A stretch of 5,271 nt of DNA from Sulfuritalea sp. (lineage in GTDB: Bacteria > Pseudomonadota > Gammaproteobacteria > Burkholderiales > Rhodocyclaceae): assembly GCA_026399445.1 (NCBI GenBank), contig JAPLRA010000180.1, positions 1 through 5,271 on the forward strand, written 5' to 3'. The position numbers were made by a program, and so were the translations under genes. The notes beneath the pieces are model-generated. The model was given only the letters and a program-made list of their open reading frames with translations. It ran no database searches and was not told the DNA's origin. Shown one piece after another: positions 1 through 4,827 of the stretch. The number at the start of each line of letters is the position of its first letter. The stretch's first letter is position 1.

Positions 1-466
1 GGGTGCCTTCATCATCGAGGAGCTGACCGATCTGGTCGAGGAAGCCGTGCTCAAGGAATTCGAAGCCATCGCCTCGCGCGGCGGCGTGCTCGGTGCGATG
101 GAAACCGGCTACCAGCGCGGCAAGATCCAGGAAGAGTCGATGCACTACGAACACAAAAAACACGACGGCTCCTTCCCCATCATCGGCGTCAATACCTTCC
201 TTAACCCGCACGGCTCGGGCGTCGCCAGCGAGATCGAGCTGGCGCGTTCGACCGAAGAAGAGAAGCAGTCGCAGCTCAAACGCCTGAACGATTTCCAGCT
301 GCGCAACGCCGGCCAGTCGGGCGTCTGCCTGGCCAGGCTGAAGCAGGCAGTGATCGACAACCAGAACGTGTTCGCGGTAATGATGGATGCCGTGCGCCAT
401 TGCTCGCTCGGGCAAATTTCGACTGCTTTGTACGAAGTCGGCGGGCAGTACCGCCGCAGCATGTAA
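1..466 (+). CDS. icmF: Fused isobutyryl-CoA mutase IcmF, C-terminal fragment (5'-truncated by window)
   Basis: This is the last 154 residues of a frame already open at base 2, ending in TAA at 464-466. The segment YEHKKHDGSFPIIGVNTF, the run ELARSTEEEKQSQL and the ending SLGQISTALYEVGGQYRRSM are what I recall from the C-terminus of IcmF. IcmF is a protein of about 1,090 residues with an N-terminal B12-binding domain, a MeaB-like GTPase chaperone domain and a C-terminal acyl-CoA-binding mutase barrel. Only the end of the mutase domain is present, so the cobalamin and GTPase motifs cannot be checked. The family enzyme is cytoplasmic and interconverts isobutyryl-CoA and n-butyryl-CoA by adenosylcobalamin radical chemistry; some members act on other branched acyl-CoAs. 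The dehydrogenase gene follows after 20 bp, which suggests co-transcription. A stand-alone methylmalonyl-CoA mutase large subunit is the main alternative but fits this ending less well. The GTG at 47 is internal, not a start. Confidence 0.88.
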   Translation, partial: GAFIIEELTDLVEEAVLKEFEAIASRGGVLGAMETGYQRGKIQEESMHYEHKKHDGSFPIIGVNTFLNPHGSGVASEIELARSTEEEKQSQLKRLNDFQLRNAGQSGVCLARLKQAVIDNQNVFAVMMDAVRHCSLGQISTALYEVGGQYRRSM

Positions 467-472
467 CCAATC

Positions 473-478
473 AAGGAG
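473..478 (+). promoter_or_regulatory. Ribosome binding site of the dehydrogenase gene
   Basis: AAGGAG lies 8 nt before the ATG at 487, in the short gap after the icmF stop. It fixes the start at 487. The same frame is open further upstream (a possible start at about 400), but that part overlaps the end of icmF and gives no dehydrogenase-like sequence. Translation from 487 begins directly with the family's N-terminal strand MTIKTVGIIGAG. Confidence 0.85.
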
Positions 479-486
479 ACGCAGCA

Positions 487-1236
487 ATGACGATCAAGAC
501 AGTGGGCATCATCGGCGCCGGCACCATGGGCAACGGCATCGCGCAGGCGTGCGCGGTGGCGGGCATAGCTGCAGTGATGCTCGACATCAACGAGGCCGCG
601 GTGCAGAAAGGCATCGCCACCGTTTCCGGCAGCCTCGACCGGCTGGTCAAGAAAGAGAAGATGACGGCCGAGCAGAAGGCGGCGGCGATGGCGCGCATCA
701 AGTCGACGACGCAGATGGCCGACCTGAAGGGTGTCGATATCGTGATCGAGGCGGCGACCGAAAACGAGGGATTGAAGCTGAAGATCCTCAAGGAAGCGGA
801 GGCGGTGATCGGCGCCGGAACCATCATCGCCAGCAACACCTCGTCGATTTCGATAACCCAGCTTGCCGCGGCGACCGCACGCCCCGGTCAGTTCATCGGC
901 ATGCACTTTTTCAATCCGGTGCCGATGATGGCGCTGGTGGAACTGATTCGCGGCCTGCAAACGACGGACGAAACGCATGCCAGGGTCGAAGCGCTGGCAA
1001 AGGCATTGGGCAAGACGCCGATCACGGTGAAGAACAGCATGAAGCTGGGCTGCAACCATCCCATCGGCCCGCTGGCGCTAGCCGACATGATCGGCCTCGA
1101 CACCATGCTCGCGGTGATGAAGGTGTTCTACGAAGGCTTCAACGATTCCAAGTACCGCCCGGCGCCGCTATTGAAGGAGATGGTCGCCGCGGGTTATCTG
1201 GGGCGCAAGACGGGGCGCGGCTTCTACACGTATTGA
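487..1236 (+). CDS. hbd: 3-hydroxybutyryl-CoA dehydrogenase with an internal ~33-residue deletion
   Basis: The product is 249 residues; this family normally has about 282. The family oxidises (S)-3-hydroxybutyryl-CoA to acetoacetyl-CoA with NAD(P) in the cytoplasm. Residues 1-184 form the Rossmann domain, with GAGTMG at 10-15, D33 after the second strand, SNTSS at 116-120 (catalytic Ser), GMHFFNP at 138-144 (catalytic His140) and Glu152. Residues 185-249 are the rest of the C-terminal helical domain, KLGCNHPIGPLALADMIGLD through GRKTGRGFYTY. In relatives, TVKNS is followed by PGF-x-x-NR and a long helix before MKLGCNHP. Here S184 (1036-1038) runs straight into M185 (1039-1041), so about 99 nt are missing in frame. 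The lost part includes the Asn of PGF-x-x-NR, the fourth member of the Ser-His-Glu-Asn active site. The encoded protein is therefore probably inactive or misfolded, unless the gap is an assembly error. The 20-bp gap to icmF implies an operon handling butyryl-CoA-derived intermediates. Confidence 0.9.
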   Translation: MTIKTVGIIGAGTMGNGIAQACAVAGIAAVMLDINEAAVQKGIATVSGSLDRLVKKEKMTAEQKAAAMARIKSTTQMADLKGVDIVIEAATENEGLKLKILKEAEAVIGAGTIIASNTSSISITQLAAATARPGQFIGMHFFNPVPMMALVELIRGLQTTDETHARVEALAKALGKTPITVKNSMKLGCNHPIGPLALADMIGLDTMLAVMKVFYEGFNDSKYRPAPLLKEMVAAGYLGRKTGRGFYTY

Positions 1237-1275
1237 CGCGACCCTGAAAGTCGGCGCTGGCGGTACGGCGAATTG
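1237..1275. other. Short convergent intergenic gap, no clear terminator
   Basis: These 39 bp separate the convergent stops of hbd and the regulator. A weak hairpin, CGAC (1239-1242) with GTCG (1250-1253) around a 7-nt loop, is visible on the plus strand. No T-run follows on either strand, so I do not call an intrinsic terminator. Transcripts from both sides may overlap or rely on Rho. Confidence 0.4.
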
Positions 1276-1278
1276 TCA

Positions 1279-1292
1279 GCCGCCGAAGCGGC
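1279..1292 (-). other. cUUCGg-type hairpin at the regulator's 3' end
   Basis: In the sense of the regulator transcript this reads GCCGC-TTCG-GCGGC, a perfect 5-bp GC stem closed by a C(UUCG)G tetraloop, an unusually stable class of RNA loop. It overlaps the last codons (R-F-G-G) just before the TGA at 1276. No U-run follows, so it is not a standard intrinsic terminator. It could protect the mRNA 3' end or help stop transcription, or it may just follow from the Arg-Phe-Gly-Gly codons. Confidence 0.35.
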
Positions 1293-1911
1293 GCAGGCCT
1301 TCCAGATCGATAACCGTGATGCCTCCGTATTCGGTGGTGAGAAATCCCGCGTCCTGCAGCGTGTGCAATGCACGATTGACCCGCTGGCGGGAGACCCCCG
1401 CCAGATAGCCGATTTCTTCCTGCGAGATGGCGATGCGGGATTCCATGCCCGGCTGCAGCACCGGGTGGAAGAGGGCGGCCATGGTGCGTGCGACGCGGGC
1501 ATCCACATCGAGCAGCCGTTCCGATTCAAGCAGGCCGATGAACAGCCCCAGGCGTTCGTTGAGCTGGTTGATGATGAAGCGGTTGAAGCCGATGCTGTGA
1601 TCCAGCAACCAGTGGAAAGTCTCGCGTCGCATGCAGGCGACGCGGGTGTCGCGCAGTGCGACCACGTCGTAGCGGCGCGGCTCGTCCTTCAACATCGATG
1701 CCCGTGGCCCAGTCGCTGGACATTTTGGCCAGAACTTCGATGACGCCATGCCAATGGTCGACCGGCTCGCCTTTGAGGCAGACATAGCTGCCGTTGGGCA
1801 CCAGCCGTTCGATGGTTCCTTCGCGCGCACGGCCGAAATCCTCGGCGGACAATGCCTGCCCCCAGCTTGTGCGGCGCAGCATATCTTCAAGCGAGATCAC
1901 GGTTTTTGGGC

Positions 1912-1933
1912 AATTGTCAGGCACGCGACAATT
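1912..1933. promoter_or_regulatory. 22-bp inverted repeat, possible Crp-type operator
   Basis: AATTGTC and GACAATT form a perfect 7-bp inverted repeat around an 8-nt spacer. The total is 22 bp with TGT and ACA placed as in the Crp consensus TGTGA-N6-TCACA, although the inner bases differ (TGTCA and CGACA). It lies 48 bp inside the regulator gene and 127 bp before the synthetase start, so a bound protein could affect either promoter. The bases also encode the N-C-R-V-P-D-N-C stretch of the regulator, and an inverted repeat of this size is expected by chance a few times in a window this long. Confidence 0.25.
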
Positions 1934-1960
1934 ATAGGCCGGAGAATCGCCTAGACTGAA

Positions 1961-2000
1961 TTGCTGAAGCGGATTCATCATTGCCGCAGCGGATCAATCG
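1961..2000. repeat. Two-copy 20-bp tandem direct repeat over the regulator start
   Basis: The units TTGCTGAAGCGGATTCATCA (1961-1980) and TTGCCGCAGCGGATCAATCG (1981-2000) match at 15 of 20 positions, with an exact shared AGCGGAT. The period is close to two helical turns, so two protein copies could bind the same face of the DNA. The first unit covers the start codons of the regulator gene and the second lies in the divergent intergenic region. No third copy is visible on either side. Function is unknown; chance is not excluded. Confidence 0.35.
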
Positions 2001-2060
2001 CGTAACAAAACGCGCGACACGAGCGAATCCGAATCGGTAGCGCTGGAGGAGAAAAAACGC
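1982..2060. promoter_or_regulatory. Divergent intergenic region between regulator and synthetase operon
   Basis: These 79 bp must hold, or lie close to, the promoters for both the leftward regulator and the rightward synthetase-liv operon. A weak plus-strand sigma-70-like pair is TTGCCG (1981-1986) and TAACAA (2003-2008) with a 16-bp spacer; neither box is close to consensus. A tandem hexamer CGAATC-CGAATC occupies 2024-2035. No convincing canonical promoter is visible, which would fit activator-dependent transcription, but that is an inference. Confidence 0.4.
2045..2051 (+). promoter_or_regulatory. Strong ribosome binding site of the synthetase gene
   Basis: GGAGGAG is a near-perfect complement to the 3' end of 16S rRNA and sits 9 nt before the ATG at 2061. 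It fixes that start and predicts efficient translation of the first gene of the operon. Confidence 0.85.
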
Positions 2061-4031
2061 ATGACTGCATCCCAATCGGAGCGGGCCTCAAGCTCGCTCG
2101 ATACTTTCCCCCGTCTGTTGCTGAATCACGCAACGACGCGAGGCGATCGCCCTGCGACGCGCGAGAAATATCTCGGCATCTGGCAAACCTGGAACTGGAG
2201 CCAGGTTGCCCAAGAGGTTCGTGCGATGGCCTGCGGCCTGGCCGAGTTGGGCTTCAAGCGCGGCGACAACCTGGCCATCATTGGTGATAACCGCCCGCGG
2301 TTGTACTGGGCGATGTGCGCGGCGCAGATGCTGGGCGGGGTCCCGGTGCCGATGTATCAGGATGCGGTGTCGGCGGAAATGGTGTTTGTCCTGACTGACG
2401 GCGAGATTCGCTTTGCGATCGTCGAGGATCAGGAGCAGGTCGACAAGCTTCTCGAAATCAAGGCCCAGTGTCCCAGCCTGCAACACATCCTTTACGACGA
2501 TCCGCGCGGCATGCGCCATTACATGCAGACCGATCTGCAGGGGCTCGATGAAGTGATTGCCATGGGGCGCATCCATGACAAGAACCAGCCCGACTTCATT
2601 CCAGCTGAAATTGCCAAGGGCAGCACCAAAGACGTCGCCGTGATGCTGTACACCTCGGGTACCACGGGCAAGCCAAAAGGCGTCTGTCAGACGCATGAAA
2701 CCTTCATCGCCGCGGCGACCAGCGGTGTCGGCTTCGATCACCTCACCGAGCAGGAAGACATCCTGTCCTACCTGCCCATGGCCTGGGTGGGGGACCACCT
2801 GTTCTCCTATGCGCAGGCAATGGTGGCGGGCTTCACCATCAACTGCCCCGAGTCGGGCGACACGGTGATGACCGACCTGCGCGAGATCGGGCCAACCTAT
2901 TACTTCGCACCGCCGCGGGTGTTTGAAAATCTGCTGACGACGGTGATGATTCGCATGGAAGATGCCAGCGCAATGAAGCGCAGCATGTTCCACTACTTCA
3001 TGGCGGTGGCCAAGCGTTGCGGCTCGGACATTCTCGATGCCAAGCTTGGCGTCTCCACGCTTGACCGACTGCTCTATGCGCTGGGCAACGTTCTGATCTA
3101 TGGCCCTCTGCGCAACGTGCTCGGCATGAGCCGCGTCCGCGTCGCCTACACTGCAGGCGCTGCCATCGGCCCCGACCTGTTCCGCTTCTATCGTTCCATC
3201 GGCGTCAACCTCAAGCAGTTGTACGGCGCCACAGAGACCTGCGCGGCGGTCTGCCTGCAGCCGGACCGAGAGATCAAGTTCGACAGCGTCGGCAAGCCGG
3301 CGCCCGGGGTCGAGGTGAAGATTTCCGATGGCGGCGAGGTGCTGGTACGCGGCAAGCTTCTGCTCAAGGAATACTACAAGCGTCCGGACGCAACAGCTGA
3401 GGTGATTGATGCCGAAGGCTGGTTCCATACCGGCGACGCCGGTTTCTTCGACGAGGATGGGCACCTGAAAATCATCGACCGCGCCAAGGACGTCGGCAAG
3501 CTTTCCAACGCTGCGATATTCGCGCCGAACTACATCGAGAACAAGCTCAAGTTCTTTCCGCACATCAAGGAGGCGGTCTGTTTCGGACACGACCGCGACA
3601 TGGTCTGCGCCTTCATCAACATTGATATCGGTGCGGTCGGCAACTGGGCGGAGCGGCGCGGCCTGCCGTATTCCGGCTACACCGATCTGGCCGGCAAGCC
3701 CGAAGTACTCGAACTGATCCGCGAATGCGTCGAGCAGGTCAATGCCGATCTGTCGCATGACGCGATGGTCGCCGAAACACAGATCCATCGCTTCATGGTG
3801 CTGCACAAGGAACTCGATCCCGACGACGATGAGCTGACCCGTACCCGGAAAGTGCGCCGCGGCTTTGTTGCAGAAAAGTACGACGTGTTGATCGATGCCC
3901 TGTACACCGGCAAGACCTCGCAGTTCATTGAGACCCAGGTCAAGTTCGAGGACGGCCGTACCGGCAAGGTAGCGGCTGACCTGAAGATCTGCGAAGTGAA
4001 GACTTTCCCCGTAATGAAGAAGGCAGCCTGA
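2061..4031 (+). CDS. Long-chain-type acyl-CoA synthetase (AMP-forming)
   Basis: The product has 656 residues, full length for the long-chain acyl-CoA synthetase branch of the adenylate-forming (ANL) superfamily. These enzymes activate a carboxylic acid with ATP to an acyl-adenylate and then form the CoA thioester. Visible motifs are the phosphate loop YTSGTTGKPKG at 197-207, YTAGAAIG at 363-370, YGATET at 388-393, GWFHTGD at 453-459, the hinge region DRAKD at 473-477 and a C-terminal ELTRTRKVRRG at 591-601, like the ELTPTLKLKR segment of ACSL enzymes. In the A8 region a Gly that is usually conserved (as in KLAxG-x-x-x-AP) appears as Ala484 in KLSNAAIFAP, which could affect the thioesterification conformation. 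The gene starts an operon: its TGA overlaps the ATG of the ABC ATPase gene (TGATG). Coupling to a Liv-type importer suggests it activates an imported acid. Fatty, branched-chain and aromatic acids are all possible; the substrate cannot be read from sequence. Confidence 0.9.
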   Translation: MTASQSERASSSLDTFPRLLLNHATTRGDRPATREKYLGIWQTWNWSQVAQEVRAMACGLAELGFKRGDNLAIIGDNRPRLYWAMCAAQMLGGVPVPMYQDAVSAEMVFVLTDGEIRFAIVEDQEQVDKLLEIKAQCPSLQHILYDDPRGMRHYMQTDLQGLDEVIAMGRIHDKNQPDFIPAEIAKGSTKDVAVMLYTSGTTGKPKGVCQTHETFIAAATSGVGFDHLTEQEDILSYLPMAWVGDHLFSYAQAMVAGFTINCPESGDTVMTDLREIGPTYYFAPPRVFENLLTTVMIRMEDASAMKRSMFHYFMAVAKRCGSDILDAKLGVSTLDRLLYALGNVLIYGPLRNVLGMSRVRVAYTAGAAIGPDLFRFYRSIGVNLKQLYGATETCAAVCLQPDREIKFDSVGKPAPGVEVKISDGGEVLVRGKLLLKEYYKRPDATAEVIDAEGWFHTGDAGFFDEDGHLKIIDRAKDVGKLSNAAIFAPNYIENKLKFFPHIKEAVCFGHDRDMVCAFINIDIGAVGNWAERRGLPYSGYTDLAGKPEVLELIRECVEQVNADLSHDAMVAETQIHRFMVLHKELDPDDDELTRTRKVRRGFVAEKYDVLIDALYTGKTSQFIETQVKFEDGRTGKVAADLKICEVKTFPVMKKAA

Positions 4032-4816
4032 TGAGCGGAAGAAAATTCGGCGAGGTCATCCTCGACCTCAAGAACATCAGCCTCAGCTTCGGCGGCGTCA
4101 AGGCGCTGCAGGACATATCCTTCGATGTGCTCGAGCATGAGGTTCGCGCCATCATCGGCCCCAACGGCGCCGGCAAGAGTTCGATGCTCAACGTCATCAA
4201 TGGCGTCTATCGTCCGCAGCAGGGCGAGATCATCCTGCGTGGCGAGCACTTCGCCAACATGAATTCCTACATGGCGGCCAAGGCGGGCCTGGCGCGCACC
4301 TTCCAGAACATCGCCCTGTTCAAGGGCATGAGCGTGCTCGACAACATCATGACCGGCCGCAATCTGAAGATGAAGGCCAACATGCTGCAGCAGGCTTTCT
4401 GGTTCGGGCCGGCGCAGCGCGAAGAACTCGAGCACCGGCTCAAGGTCGAGGAGATCATCGACTTTCTGGAAATCCAGCACATTCGCAAGACCCCGGTCGG
4501 GCGCCTGCCCTACGGCCTGCAAAAGCGTGTCGACCTGGCCCGGGCGCTGGCGATGGAGCCGCAGATCCTGCTGCTCGACGAACCGATGGCCGGCATGAAC
4601 GTCGAGGAAAAACAAGACATGTGCCGCTTCATCCTCGATGTGAATGACCAGTTCGGCACCACGGTGGTCCTGATCGAACACGACATGGGCGTCGTGATGG
4701 ATATTTCGGACCGCGTAGTGGTGCTCGATTACGGCAAGAAGATTGGCGACGGAACTCCCGACGAAGTGCGGGCCAATCCCGACGTCATTAGCGCCTATCT
4801 CGGCGCCAGCCACTGA
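4031..4816 (+). CDS. livG: ABC transporter ATP-binding protein, LivG type (HAAT family)
   Basis: The product has 261 residues, complete for a LivG ATPase. It powers a binding-protein-dependent importer of the hydrophobic/branched-chain amino acid (HAAT) family from the inner face of the membrane. Motifs in order are Walker A GPNGAGKS (43-50), the Q-loop at Gln92 in ARTFQNI, a signature LPYGLQKR (159-166) in place of canonical LSGGQ, Walker B ILLLDEP (179-185) and the H-loop His217 in LIEHDMG. The stretch EPMAGMNVEEKQDM and the C-terminal extension VLDYGKKIGDGTPDEVRANPDVISAYLG are typical of LivG rather than LivF. Its ATG overlaps the synthetase stop by one base, and AAGG at 4020-4023 can act as ribosome site, so translation is probably coupled. 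HAAT members also carry amides, urea and aromatic or short-chain acids; the adjacent CoA ligase makes an organic acid more likely than an amino acid here. Confidence 0.93.
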   Translation: MSGRKFGEVILDLKNISLSFGGVKALQDISFDVLEHEVRAIIGPNGAGKSSMLNVINGVYRPQQGEIILRGEHFANMNSYMAAKAGLARTFQNIALFKGMSVLDNIMTGRNLKMKANMLQQAFWFGPAQREELEHRLKVEEIIDFLEIQHIRKTPVGRLPYGLQKRVDLARALAMEPQILLLDEPMAGMNVEEKQDMCRFILDVNDQFGTTVVLIEHDMGVVMDISDRVVVLDYGKKIGDGTPDEVRANPDVISAYLGASH

Positions 4817-4827
4817 GGAACCTGAAC

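Larger units (their letters stand above)
1276..1981 (-). pseudogene. Crp/Fnr-family transcriptional regulator, frameshifted by an internal deletion
   Basis: The minus strand from ATG at 1981 encodes a recognisable N-terminus (NCPKTVISLEDMLRRTSWGQ, then YVCLKGEPVDHWHGVIEVLAKMSS) for about 94 codons, to 1700. From 1698 to the TGA at 1276 the continuation, SMLKDEPRRYDVVALRDTRV and 120 further residues, lies in another frame. The second part has the long dimerisation helix (NRFIINQLNERLGLFIGLLE) and a classic Crp helix-turn-helix, ISQEEIGYLAGVSRQRVNRAL (about 1431-1366), ending EGLRRFGG. Only one stray base joins the two parts. As I recall relatives, about 17 residues (like KSVTFTGVPxGGWFGEG) of the nucleotide-binding beta-roll belong here, so about 50 nt are missing and the frame shifts. 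Reading on from the ATG gives a 151-residue product ending at 1526 without DNA-binding domain. Cysteines 18, 24 and 68 do not form the FNR iron-sulfur pattern. It is divergent from the synthetase operon, its likely target. A second ATG at 1978-1976 is an equally possible start; no strong ribosome site is seen. Confidence 0.85.

Noticed and set aside
145..1059. A 304-codon minus-strand open frame opposite icmF and hbd.
   Set aside because: The plus strand carries unambiguous IcmF and HBD motifs; the antisense translation resembles nothing.
387..1247. A plus-strand open frame of 286 codons in a second frame over hbd.
   Set aside because: The translation is Arg/Gly/Asp-rich shadow sequence, while the overlapping frame encodes the dehydrogenase.
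1273..1743. A plus-strand open frame opposite the regulator's C-terminal half.
   Set aside because: The minus strand encodes a clear Crp helix-turn-helix and dimer helix here, so the plus-strand frame is a shadow.
1271..1920. The 9-mer AATTGTCAG occurs at both ends of the regulator gene (1271-1279 and 1912-1920), suggesting a flanking repeat.
   Set aside because: Dozens of repeated 9-mers are expected by chance in 5 kb, the flanks do not match, and there is no transposase or target duplication.
1931..1936. A perfect TATAAT on the minus strand, a possible -10 box.
   Set aside because: It lies downstream of the regulator's start, its best upstream -35 candidate (TTCAGT) matches poorly, and the bases are explained by the Ala-Tyr-Asn codons.
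2088..3806. A 572-codon open frame on the minus strand, opposite the synthetase.
   Set aside because: It mirrors the GC-rich codon pattern of the recognised plus-strand gene, has no recognisable domain and is rich in His/Arg/Ala/Val, as antisense shadows are.
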